From: Bromus sterilis
Taxonomy: Eukaryota > Streptophyta > Magnoliopsida > Poales > Poaceae
Assembly (NCBI GenBank): GCA_950022295.1
Contig: OX465601.1
Coordinates: 111,867,501 to 111,931,500 of the forward strand
Direction: 5' to 3'
DNA length: 64,000 nt
How positions within the stretch are numbered: the stretch's first letter is position 1; every line of letters starts with the position of its first letter. This document shows positions 22,977-34,245 of this stretch, one piece after another. A program made the position numbers and the translations under genes. The notes beneath the pieces were generated by a model, which ran no database searches, was not told the origin of the DNA, and saw only the letters and a list, made by a program, of their open reading frames with translations.

Positions 22977-25782
22977 ACTTGATTCTTCTTTTGCCTTATG
23001 CCTAGCTTAAAGGCGTAAAAGAAAGCGCTTGTTGGGAGGCAACCCAAGATGTTTTTACTTCTATTTTTAGTGGTCTTGATGATTTTTACTACTGTAGCAA
23101 CATCATTGTATCTTTATTTTCAAGCTTTGTGCCAAGTATAGCCTCATGTGACAAGGGAAGTGAAAGTTGTGACATGCTGTCCAGAAAACAGATTCTGTCC
23201 TCGTGACGGAAAATATCAGAATAAATCACCAGTTCATCTTTTTGAGCTGAATTTTTTACACAGCGTGCTGGATACACTCATGGAACTTTCGTATGTTCTG
23301 AGTTTTTTTATTTGAGTTGCAGACGTGCCCCTAAAAAATTATTTACTACCTGTTGTTCTGTTTTTCACATATTCTGCCACGTTTTGTCTCTCCTAACTTT
23401 TGCAAACCTTAAGCTTGCTTTTTCTTTGCAAAAACCTTTTTCGAAATCTTGAGAAACATTATCTCTTCAAGAATATCTCTATATCCAGTGGGGAAAAAAT
23501 ATTTATTAAGGGTACTAACCTCTCTAATCAGCTTATGATGAGTTGTGTATGAAGGGAGTTTTCAAGTGTGTGATGGAAGATGATTAAAGAAGATCCGGGA
23601 GTGTCAAGCGCTCAAGCTTGGGGATGCCCCCATGCATCCCCAATATATATTCAAGGAGACTCAAGTGTCTAAGCTTGGGTATGCCCCCGTGCATCCCCTT
23701 CTCCATCAACAATCATCAGATCGTCCTTCGTCTCGCTATATTTTTATCACTTCATGCGTTATGTGCTATGCTTGGAGTGTCTCGCTCTTAGGTTTTATTT
23801 TTAGTTTTCTTTAGCTTTGCTTGCTGTTCATAACAAGTTAGACCCCGTCTTACTTTTTGTGGGAGAGAAACACGCTCCACTTTCAAAATCTAGAACACAT
23901 CATAGGATTCTTCATGCCTATCTTTTTGTTGTTGTGTGTTTTTTATCTTTTCGTAGCTACTGCCATGTTTAGTTTTAGTCTTAGTTTGTCTTTAGCAAGA
24001 GCCTTGGCTTTTTTTTAGTTTATTGCTGGAACTCTCTCTAGTTTTCATGTTTATCTGGTTAAGAGAGTTGGTAGTTGCACTGGGTTGTGTCTTGTCTTGA
24101 GAGTAGGTAATTGAGGTTGCTATTTAATTTTAGTAGTAACTTGCAATAATTTTGAGGTATTGATGTGAGTAATGTTTGAACTTTTGCTGTCAAGAGCTCT
24201 AGCCTATTAGTGATAGGTGTCATATTTTGGGAAATCCATGTTTATTTTTAAAAACCTACAAAACTAGTTGAAACTCTAGCTACTAGATGGATCACTACTC
24301 TTCTGAGGGGTTGGATATTAGAGTACACTCACGTACCATGAGTCGAGGATGCGCAAGGATAACCAAACCCCCATACACTCCTCCTCGGGGTACTTATCTC
24401 TTTGTGAACCTCCTCATTAGATTGAGAGTTACCGATAATAAGTGAATGAGTTCTTCGGACTAATGTGAGTATTGAAAGTTGACACTTCCACCTCCTCATA
24501 TTTGCTAGCCTCTCATGTGCCGTGCATTGCCTCCTTCTCACTCCGAGAGTTGGCGTCCACCTTCGCCGGTACATCCAAACTCTTGGCACGATACGCTCTG
24601 TCATCATAAACCTCCTTATATCTTTCCTCAAACAACCATCATACCTACCTATCAAGGCATTTCCATATCCTTTCCGAGATATATTGCCATGCAACTTCGA
24701 CCTCTTCATGACTTGATCTTCATGTCATACATGTTCCTGCTACACTGGCAGCGGCATACATTGCATACATCATGATAGCTACATCTTCTTTATGATTTGA
24801 GTACCTTGTAAAGTGTGAAAAATCTTCTATGCCCTCTTGTAAAATAGAGTGTTGCCCTTAAGTGAGAAAAAGATCCCAAAGTGGACAAAATAAAAGATCC
24901 CAAAGAGGACAAATGAGATTTAAATAGAAAGAGCCATTGAGGCCACCAAAAATGCAAAAAGAGAAAAAAAGAGAAAGGGGCAACACTACTATCCTTTTGA
25001 AAGATCCACACTAGTACTCCCTCTTATCCTTGTACTCCATAGAGATGATCATGCATATAGTTATGTGGGGACCTTCACACTATAGAACTTGGCTTGCATA
25101 TTCCAAGGATGAGCCTCCTCAAAAGAGCTCTAGGTCTTCATGAGCGAGCAAGTTAGATGCACCCCCACTAGTTACATTGGAGAGCTTTTCAGCTCACATG
25201 TGCATCTGTTGCATGGCAATCCCTACTCCTCACATCATATTTATCATTTGGCCTTCTCGCCCATGATTGTCCTCATTGATGTGAGCCTTTCTCAACTTTT
25301 TGTCTTCCTCCTCCACCACATTATCTCTTTGCCATCCTAAGTATCAACTCTCATGCTTACGCTCATCCATTGCATGAGTGCTCAAAATATCGAAAGGGAG
25401 TAGATCAAATTGACTTGTACCTGGCTAGTGGTCTAGGGACGAGTCAAGATAAGATTCCAAAGAAGACCAAGTGTGAAACTTTAGTAGATTGATTTGTCAA
25501 CAATAATATATTTTTCTCGTACTCCCTATCCCCCTTCTTGCACGCGAACACCATTTGGAGACATTCGAGTCACGGACAACGAGAGCTCTTGCACCAAATG
25601 TTCTTTCGTTGCTTGTTTCAATGCTACTATAGACTCTTGCATGTTATGACTTGAATTGACTTACATACCTTGATTGCTTTACTTTTCAAAGTCCTTATAT
25701 GGTTGCTAGCATGTCACCACAGAAATTATGCCTGTTATCATTTACCTACTCGAGGACGAGCAAGAATTAAGCTTGGGGATGT
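22977..25782 (+). other. 3' untranslated region and polypurine tract of the plus Gypsy
   Basis: 2.8 kb without a gene. It opens with a conserved stretch (about 22995-23100) containing GGCGTAAAAGAAAGCGCTTG, also present inverted at about 28140-28215. Two repeats of AAGCTTGGGxATGCCCCC lie at 23613-23690. The tract AAGCTTGGGGATGT (about 25769-25782) precedes the 3' LTR. Large parts are mirrored by 15628-15961, 19899-20394 and 27432-28230 on the other strand. Confidence 0.75.
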
Positions 25783-27431
25783 TGATACGTCTCAAACGTA
25801 TCGATAATTTCTGCTCGCTCCATGCATGTTTTGTGTGATATTGCTATGATCTAGATACACTTTCATACACTTTTGATCATATTTGGACTAACCTACTAAC
25901 TCAGTGCACCCCAGTGCCAGTTCATGTTTTTTGCTGTTTTTCTATTCCATGTTTCCCCCATATTAAAAATGCTCCAAAAATTCGGGAAAAATCGGATAAA
26001 AAATTAGCCCAACGGAGTCTTCCAGAAGCACCCAAGTGGGGCCAGAGGGCCACAACAAGGGGCCCAGGCGGCCACCTGGCGCGGCCAGGGGCCTAGCCGC
26101 GCCAGGGGGGGCACCTGGACACCTGGTGGCCCCCCTGGCTGCCCCCTTCGCCTATTTATTCTCCGTCACGGGGAAACTCCGAAGACAGAACCCTATTTCG
26201 CAAATTCTCCTCTGTTCCGCCGCCGCCGCGCTTCCAAGATTGGGAGCACAGTCAGGACCCCTCCCGGCACCCTGTCGGAGGGAGGATCGACCTCCGGGAG
26301 CTTCTCCTCCACCATGGACGCTTCCCGGATGTGCCGTGACTAGTCTACCTTGGACCATGGGTCCGTGATCAGTAGCTATGTGATGTTCTCCTCCCCTCTT
26401 TGTTCTTCATGGTTTAGACCTCGTGAGCTGCCCTACATGATCGAGGCACATATGTAATTCTTTCTGCTTTTGCTATGCTGAGTTTGATGGGATCTGATGG
26501 ATTATGAGATTATGTTCAGATTGTGATAGAGTAATATAATTGGTTCATATCTTTTGTATTTTTGTTTCGAAGTAATTCTTGCATGTTCTCCGTTACTATT
26601 TATTGCTTTCTCCAAGTGGTAGGTAGTGACTCCAAGAGGGAACGTTATGCTCGATTGTGGGTATATGCCCCCTAATGACACGCTTGAGTGAAAGAAACAT
26701 GAGTCTAGGGGATGTGCTGTGGCCACAAGGGGGAAAACAACGATGCTTGTAACCGCGGTTACAAGAATTGTTTACTTTACGCAAAGTTCTTTTAATGCAG
26801 TTGTATGTTGCTTTGGGTTTACACTTTGGGTGGGGCTCGCAACTTAATACCAGCGAGATGTTCTGGATAGATATCTCAAGGTGGATGATTAGTAGTAGAT
26901 GCAGATGGATTTTGGTCTACTTATTTTAGCGTACTGCCCATGCTTTTGAGCCTCTTCATTTCTTTTGTAGCATAGTTAGCATTGCAGTGCGTTTATAATC
27001 CTGTCAATTGCCCTTCTGAAATTTGTTTACCTCACATAGCAGTCTTATCGTCTTTTGGGAGAGAGACATCACTAGTGAACATCACGGGACCCCGGTCCAT
27101 ATTCTCATCACTGTTTACACGCTCATTTACTTTCTTGCTTTTTTACTTTCAGTTGCTATCATTATCATTATCTTGTGTTTTTTATCCTTTGTAAACAACA
27201 AGACCGGAGAGATTGACAACCTCACTGAACTTCATTGGGAGCAAAGTTAATTGTGTTGTGTGCAGGTCCGCGTCAGGTGCGCCGCTGACACCTACTTATC
27301 ATCGCCGGAGTCCTACTGGTCGATACTCAACCTTGGTATCTTCAATGAGGGAAACTTGCTGCTACGCTACATCTTACCTTCCACTTGGGGTAACCAACAA
27401 AGGGCGAGAAGCAATCCTCTCTCGCGTATCA
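25783..27431 (+). repeat. 3' LTR of the plus non-autonomous Gypsy
   Basis: It begins TGATACGTCTCAAACGTATC, carries CTATTTATTC near 26151-26160 as probable TATA box, and ends CGCGTATCA before the GCGAG duplication. Length is 1649 bp, 26 bp longer than the 5' LTR, chiefly through the GC-rich block. Confidence 0.92.
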
Positions 27432-28236
27432 GCGAGACTCTCCAAGCATGGCACATAACGCATGAAGTGATAAAAATATAGTGAGACAAAGGACGAATTG
27501 ATGATTGTTGATGGAGAAGGGGATGCACGGGGGCATCCCCAAGCTTAGACGCTTGAGTCTCCTTGAATATTTATTGGGGATGCATGGGGCATCCCCAAGC
27601 TTGAGCGCTTGACACTCCCGAATCTTCTTTCATCATCTTCCATCGCACACTTGAAAACTCCCTTCATACATAACTCATCATAAGCTGATTAGAGAGGTTA
27701 GTACCCTTAATAAAATATATTTTTCCCCACTAGATATAAAGATATTCTTGAAGATATACTGTTTCTCAAGATTTTAAAAAGGTTTTTTAAAAGAAAAAGC
27801 AAGCTTAAGGTTTGCAAAAGTAAGGAGAGACAAAACGTGGCAGAATCTGTGAAAAACTGAACAACAGGTAGTAAAGAATGTTTTTAGGGGTACTTCAACA
27901 ACTCAAATCAAAAAACTCAGAACATACGAAAGTTCCGCAATTGTATAGAGCACGTTGTGTAAAACATTCAGATAAAAAAGATGAACTGGTGATTTGATCC
28001 GAGTTTTTCCGTCATGAAGACAGAATCTGTTTTCTGGAGAACATGTCACAACTTTCGCTTCCCTTGTTGTATGAGGCTAAAACTTGGCACAAAGCTTGAA
28101 AATAAAGATATAATGATGTTTCTACAACAGAAACAATCATCAAGATCACTAAAAACAGAAGTAAAAACATCTTGGTTTGCCTCCCAACAAGCGCTTTCTT
28201 TTACGCCTTTTAGCTAGGCATAAGGCAAAAGAAGAA

Positions 28237-28680
28237 TCAAAGGTCTCCAAGATCGTCGGAATCGTAAAAACCTTCAAATTGATTTTCAATAAGCTCATTC
28301 TTCTTCTTCCTAGGAAAGAGGTACTTACCTTTGGCCTTACCGCGTAAGCGTATGAATCCATTACCAATATCAATGAAGCCTTTCATAGCTCGGAGGAACT
28401 CCCTTCCAAGCACAATGTTGCTTTGGTTTGGCTCCATGATGAGGAAATCCATCGGAGCAATCCTATGAAGGAATGAAACTTGGACTCCTTTTACCTTTCC
28501 CTTAATCTCTGAAATATCTCCATTAGCATGTTCATGATAAGATGACAATTGATCCATATCTAGTTTCAAAGAATCATAAACTATTTTTGGCATGGTAGAA
28601 ACTATGGATCCAATATCACAAAAAAGCAAGGAAGTCTTGCTTAGAGATGTTAATCCTAACAAAGGGCTCCCAATCATCAT
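28237..28680 (-). pseudogene. Retropepsin-like frame of the minus non-autonomous Gypsy
   Basis: A 147-residue frame. FCDIGSIVSTMPKIVYDSL gives the protease active-site region with D-I-G-S, and APMDFLIMEP and NIVLGREFLRAMKGFID give the C-terminal half. A Lys-rich tail (FPRKKKNE) ends in DSDDLGDL. Further coding-like sequence lies upstream at 28681-28900 but contains stops. The protein differs greatly from the one in the plus sister although the surrounding untranslated regions match closely. No RT is present. Confidence 0.7.
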
Positions 28681-29213
28681 CTATCTCCAACATCTCTTTC
28701 TTGTTGGTCTCTACTTTTCTCAAATCTAGAGCATCCATCCTTTTTTCAATAGTGGCAAGTCTATCTATAACAGTATCAACACTATGATCATAAACAAAAT
28801 AACTAGATAGACCATGAAAAATATCAATAGCTCTAGCTTCATCACAGTCTAAAAAGTCTCCTTCAGCTATAATATCAAGAGAGTGTTTACATCACTTAAG
28901 AAAGACCCTGGTAAAAATTTCTAAGGACAATTTTTATAGGTATCCAAGGCATAATTCTTTTGTGTACTTCAGAAATTCCGTCCCATGCCTTCTTCATATT
29001 TTCTCCATCCCTTTGACAGAAATTGATAACTTCCGATTCCCGCAAAGAACCAAGTACTAACATGTTCATCTAAACAAGGAGGACTACTAACAGGAAGATT
29101 TTTTTTGTGGTTTTTGATATAAGACACAAAGATAAAAACTGAAAGGTAAACTAACAAGACTAAAAAGTAAAGGTAAAAGGTAGTGGCCAACTCCCCTATC
29201 TTATCACTCGGAG

Positions 29214-29304
29214 TCCCCGGCAATGGCGCCAGAAATTTGCTTGCTGGTGCCCAAGTTGACGGGGCAAAACTTGGGTAGAGCTTCGGTCCTCGGCAACGGC
29301 GCCA
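29214..29304 (-). repeat. Duplicated primer binding site region
   Basis: On the minus strand TGGCGCCGTTGCCGAGGA (29304-29287) lies ten bases after the LTR end. A second copy, TGGCGCCATTGCCGGGGA (29231-29214), follows about 73 bases later. Both sit in the same AGCAAATTTC context, so a segment of the leader is tandemly duplicated. Confidence 0.8.
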
Positions 29305-29314
29305 GAAATTTGCT

Positions 29315-29813
29315 TGATGGCATGGAAGTGATAATGGCTTCTCGCCCTTTGTTGGTTACCCCAAGTAGAAGGTGAGATGTAGGATAGCAGCAAATTTCCC
29401 TCAGTGAAGATACCGAGGTTATCAATCCAGTAGGACTCCGATAATAATAAGTAGGTGTCAGCGGCGCAACTGACGTGGACCTGCACACAACACAAATAAC
29501 TTTGCTCCCAACGAAGTTCAGAGAGGTTGTCAATCTCTCTGGTCTTGTTGTTTATAAAGGATCAAACACAAGGGATAATGATAATGATAGCAACTTAAAG
29601 TAAAAGCTAGAATATAAATGAGCGTGTAAACAATGATGAGAATATGGACCGGGGTCCCGTGATGTTCACTAGTGATGTCTCTCTCCCAAAAGACGATAAA
29701 ACTTTTATGCGAGGTAAACAAATTACAGACGGGTAATTGACAGGATTATAAACGCACCGCAATGCTAACTATGCTACAAAAGAAAGGAAGAGGATCAAAA
29801 GCATGGGCAGTAC
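29315..29813 (-). repeat. 5' LTR of the minus Gypsy, part left of the CACTA insertion
   Basis: This is the reverse complement of the last third of the sister LTR and continues at 40654. Its last 20 or so bases on the minus strand differ from the sister LTR end (CTTCCATGCCATCA instead of CTCGCGTATCA). The TAC at 29811-29813 is the CACTA target-site copy. Confidence 0.85.
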
Positions 29814-29826
29814 CACTACTAGGGAA
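29814..29826 (+). repeat. CACTA terminal inverted repeat, left
   Basis: CACTACTAGGGAA matches the right end inverted, then diverges (TAACC here, ATAGC there). Confidence 0.95.
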
Positions 29827-29832
29827 TAACCT

Positions 29833-30045
29833 TATGGTGGCGCACTGTTTTTGAGTTTAGTGGCGCATTAGGGATGCGCCACTAACTACAAGCCACTAAT
29901 AAGGGCTTAGAGGTGGCGCATTCTGGATGCGCCACCCCTAAGGCCCTTAGGCGTGGCGCATCTCAGAATGCGCCACCTCTAAGCTCTTAGGGGTGGCGCA
30001 TTCACAGTGCGCCACTAAATCCTGAAAATATGCGCCACTAAATAG
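29833..30045. repeat. CACTA subterminal repeat array, 3' end of the element
   Basis: Repeated inverted pairs of GTGGCGCA and TGCGCCAC with CCCCTAAG/CTTAGGGG spacers, about five pairs. In En/Spm-type elements such arrays bind the element-encoded accessory protein and define the transposition-competent ends. Confidence 0.9.
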
Positions 30046-30516
30046 TTACAGAAAAAAAAGAATTACATAAAAGAATAAAAGCATTACAAATATTTTTATT
30101 ATATTACAGAAATGCAAGATACAATATAAAATGAGGCCAACAATTATTGATACAAAAGAATTGCAATATAATTTTTACAAGATTCACAAGATTACATGTA
30201 TCCATCACAAAATTACAATGAGTCCAACAATTATTGAAAACCGAAAGCTACTTTCGTCATCATATCTTGTTTGCTCTTCAACCTGCACAAAACAAAGCTT
30301 TAGAGGTCACATCCATATGAATCATACCAAAGGAGAACAAAGCAATCTAGCATCTATTCTTATCAACAACTTAAAGCAAGTCGATGAATGGTGAAAAGCA
30401 TGCACATATGCATAAAAATGCATATGTCGTGACCTTTATACACAAAGATCACCAAGAGTATTTGACACTACCATCTACTACACAAAGAGTACATCCAAAT
30501 TACACAAAGAGTACAT

Positions 30517-33500
30517 TCAATTGTTCTGACTCGGCTCGGGGAATGGGCGGCATCCTTCTTTCGTCATGAAAGGCCTTGTGTCACGCAGGGCCTTTAGGCG
30601 AACTTCTATCTCCCCATTGGATGGTGCAATGTTGGAGTGGAAGATTGACCCCCTCATTTGTACTTCATGACGGATGATAGTCGCCATCTGCGCTTGGATG
30701 TGAAAGAACTCCTCCTTCAGATTTGCATCGGCGATTTCCGCCTTCCTTTCGGCCCACGCTCTGAGATGACTTGGCAGCGTAAGGTTGCGTTGTTCCTGTA
30801 CAATCGCCCTCATGTGATGAAGGGCGTAGTACGCATCCCTCACACTGCCAGCCGGCTGCTTGACGCACGGGAACTGCGTTACGTGGTTGAACACGTTCAC
30901 GCCAGGCTGATTTTTCCTGAACTTCTGCTTCATGATCTTACCTCCGGCTTTTATGTAGCCGACGAGAGCATCATCCAAAACTCTCATGATATACTTGTAA
31001 TCTTTCTTCTTCACACTCCCCGAGTCTAAATACACGGCATGCGAGTGTTGCGGTGAAAAGCAGATGAGCACGCAGTCTTGATCCTCACTGCATAATTAAA
31101 ACAATCCAAAAGGAATGTTGGAAGAGGACAATGGAAAGCTAAGAAAGCATATATGCTACGGAGACGAGCGAATGACTTACTTGGGAGAGTAGGTCATAAG
31201 AAATGAATCTTTGTCGGCGTTCCGTAGCATGAAGTCTGTGATGTACCCCGCCGCGAGAGCCGCGTCCCCGTCGTCCATCAAGATGCTTTCACGCATGTAG
31301 AAGGGGTCCAATATCGCGACGCTCGGGGTCTTATCTCTCCTGATACTCATAGAAAGGCTGAGCGAGAACAGACGGATAAGGCTATGGTCTAGCCGCTTGA
31401 GATGGTACAAATTGAAGATCTCCGAAAACCGCAGGATTATCATATCCGCGGGGATAGTGTTGATGAAGCCCATGTTGAGTGGCACCTTGGCCATGAAAAC
31501 CGGGTACGAGGGATTCTCTTCTCGAAGAAGAATCTTCTCTAATGCCATAATACTATGATGCACACTCTGCATATCCGAAGTTGCAAGGTCCAGCATGTCC
31601 TTAGGTAGCATCGCCCTACCAGCCACATGGATTTCAAACGAGAGATCCTTGGGTCTTGGTGGCCCGTCCTGAGCCCGGATCGGCATCGAAGGTTGGCTAC
31701 TAGAAGTGATGCTCTTCTTTCTTTTCCGTCCCTTCTTCTTTTCTGATTTTGAGCAGTCACCGGCCTTTATCTGCTCAGTGGCCGCCTTATGGAGTGTGGA
31801 CGGGCTGAGAATAGATCTTGTGGCATCTGCTTGAGGCTCGGTGAAGGCACAAGCTGCTGGAGACATGTCCTGAGAAGCAGCGAAGAGACGCGTGGAGCAA
31901 GCAGGCTTCGCCGCAGGATCAGCTGGACCGCGAGCTTCCTCGTCATGCTGATAGGCTCCTTCAGCAAGAGGCATGAATAAGTCATCAGCATCATACAAAG
32001 TATTGATGAACTGGTCGGCGTTGTTTATCATCATCAAGATCATCGTCTTCTTGTTGTGCTCCGATGGGATCATGTGGCGCCGACACGATGACTAGCGGTG
32101 TTGTCCTAGGTGTGGTGCCCCTTTCCCCCGTCATTAAACGCATTTGGCTCTTCGGCCATAGGCATATTTGGTTGAAACAGTCACTGAGGACTGCCGGCTC
32201 GTCCTCATCGTATCCGGGGGGTTGAATGGGAGGTTCAACTCTCTCGTAGCCCGAAATCACGAGAGAGATTTGAACCCTATGCATCTCCGGTGCCATCGGC
32301 ATATTGTGCATGATTCGATTTTGTGGTTGAATGATTTTACCTTTGGCAACATCCTTCAACTCGCCGTCCACGACTTGTAATAGAATGCATGGAGTGTCCT
32401 CCTGCGAAAGAGATATATATATATATATGCATGTACGGCATTTGAGAGATTCCACTAAAAAAGGCAAGGAGATGAAGTCCTCGTTTGAGTTGCAGACGCT
32501 TATAGTTACCTTGAGGGCGTCGAGGTCGGCTAGTGAAGAGACCCCGCCGATGACGGCGGGCATGCAAGAGACGGAGGGCGCGCTGCCTCCCGTGGCGTCG
32601 GTCGCCCTATTTGTGCTGTCGCCGGGTGCATTATTGTTATGCCCCGGTTGCTCGATCGTGGCCGGAGGAGTTACCATCACGTCCGGCGTCGCCGCCGCGG
32701 TGTTGGCGGCCGGAGTCACCAATACGCCGGGAGTCGGTGCGGGAGCCACCACTACGGCCAGAGTCGGGACTGCAGGCGCCGCGGGGGCCGAGTTGCTTCC
32801 GACCATGCTGGGGACTGGTATGGGCCCTTGTCCACCACGCGCTTGCCAATTCGCGAGCGACTGCATCATATCTGGAAGGAGAGCGTTCATCGTCTTCGCC
32901 ACTTCGTCCTGGACAAGATGCGGAAGCATGTTCACCTTCTCCTCCAGTCCACGAACATAAGCGGCATCTTCTTCGGTCCTTCTCGCCTTGCGCCCCCTCG
33001 AACCGGACTGCTCCGCCGATTTTCCATAATATTCGGACCAATTTAGGTCTGCACCAAAGCCGACCACACGGCCGGCTGACGATGGCTTCGCCGTCACGTC
33101 GTCAACCTTCTTGACCTTGTTCAACGCCCTGTTGAAGGCGTTGTCCCACGGGCCGGCCGGCTTAACCGACAACTCCTGCGATGAGGCGATTTTCATTTCC
33201 GCTTGCTGCAAAAAGAATGTGAAACGTTAAGAAATTGTGAACTTCACTCGAGAATTCAATCGACAAGGTCGCGTGGTAAACTACTTACCACGGCAGCCGT
33301 AAACTCCTGAATCTTAGGATCGATAATTATTTTCGAGGTTGCTTTGTCCTTATAGCTCCGGGCCCTCACAAAGAATTCGGTCTGCGGATCATCTTTGTAT
33401 TGCTGGAAGGGGTTAGGTATGCCCGCAGCGGCGTACTCGGCATCCTCCTTGTCCCATTTAGGCTTGGAACTTTTGTCACCACCGGCTCCGAGACGATGGT

Positions 33501-34245
33501 TACCTATGACCTGCGACCGCATGGCCTTGCCCTTTGCACTCGCGGCCTTGGCTTGCTCGGACTCACACCTAGCCTTGAAAAGGTTGTAGGTAGCTTCGTC
33601 GATCAACGACTCTTTCTCCTTGAGCTCCTCCCAGGTTTTGTTCTTTTCAAAAATTTCCCTCTTCACCCGGGTTTTCCAACTGGACAAGGCCTTGCTCATC
33701 TTCCTGAGGGCCCATGTGTTTACTTTGTTCCCTCTGAGTTTGGTGTTATCGTACGGCTCCGGAAACTTGTATCGTCCGTGCAGCTTGTTGATAAGAAGCT
33801 GACAATAATGAATATTCTCACGACTCCTGAGGTTAATTGTGGTGATCGGCACGGTGTTGCGGAGGATCACCGCGACTTGACGGCCGTACCCTTCCGAAAA
33901 ACGTTCGGGCTCTTTAGGAATCCCGACGGCGGTCACAACAGTAAACTCTTGCCTGATGACGCCGACCTTGGTCGGTTTCCGATTCCTCTTCTTCGACTGG
34001 GTACCATCTGTGTTGGAGCCACCGGTCCCATCATCCTCGCCGATGTTCCTCTCGCCGTCTGTCGTACCGGCCTCCTCCTCCAAGTCATCATCCGATGAGT
34101 CGGACTCCGACTCTATCTCCTCCTCATACTCCTCCTCGCCCGGAGGTACTTCCTCTTCTCTCTGCTCCTCCTGGGAGTATTCCCAAAATTGCTTTCTTTT
34201 TTCTCCCGGCTGAGAAGAAGGACCGGCGTCGGCTCCGGTCGACAT
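30517..34245 (-). pseudogene. CACTA second gene (ORF2), four exons, Ulp1-like C-terminus, frameshifted
   Basis: Exons read on the minus strand: 34245-33289, 33205-32510, 32401-31181 and 31087-30517. Each junction has GT/AG (donors GTAAGTAG, GTAACTAT, GTAAGTCA). Exon 1 encodes an acidic Ser/Glu-rich N-terminus (about residues 20-75), then a basic domain with INLRSRENIHYCQLLINKLH and ALRKMSKALSSWK, typical of the plant 'transposase 24'-like CACTA proteins. Exon 2 has a helical segment (YVRGLEEKVNMLPHLV) and a Pro/Ala/Thr-rich linker. Exons 3-4 resemble the C48 (Ulp1) peptidase fold captured by several grass CACTA families: AVYLDSG holds the Asp, but QPAGSVRDAYYALHH has Asp where the catalytic Cys is expected and the usual His is absent. 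Exon 3 changes frame near 32000-32060, so the product is broken. The AT dinucleotide run near 32411-32425 is intronic. The protein is likely an accessory DNA-binding factor for the transposase. Confidence 0.75.

Larger units (their letters stand above)
20395..27431 (+). mobile_element. Complete non-autonomous Gypsy element, TSD GCGAG
   Basis: Two LTRs (20395-22017 and 25783-27431) bound a 3.77-kb interior. The 5-bp direct repeat GCGAG at 20390-20394 and 27432-27436 flanks the element. An Asp-tRNA-type primer binding site follows the 5' LTR and a polypurine tract precedes the 3' LTR. The only coding region is a retropepsin-like frame (22290-22976). No RT, RNase H or integrase was seen. It is inserted head-on into the 3' UTR of a sister copy of its own family. 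Confidence 0.92.
27432..29314 (-). mobile_element. Minus-strand non-autonomous Gypsy, proximal 3' UTR, coding and leader piece
   Basis: Read leftward from 29314 it holds the primer binding site region, a gag-pro-like frame (28237-28680) and the start of the 3' UTR (27437-28236), which mirrors about 23000-23780 of the sister element. The GCGAG at 27432-27436 is the second target-site copy. Confidence 0.85.

Noticed and set aside
32331..33114. Plus-strand frames of 134-209 residues over the CACTA second gene
   Set aside because: They are antisense to an exon-intron gene with consistent splice sites and related proteins. Their sequences are low-complexity shadows.
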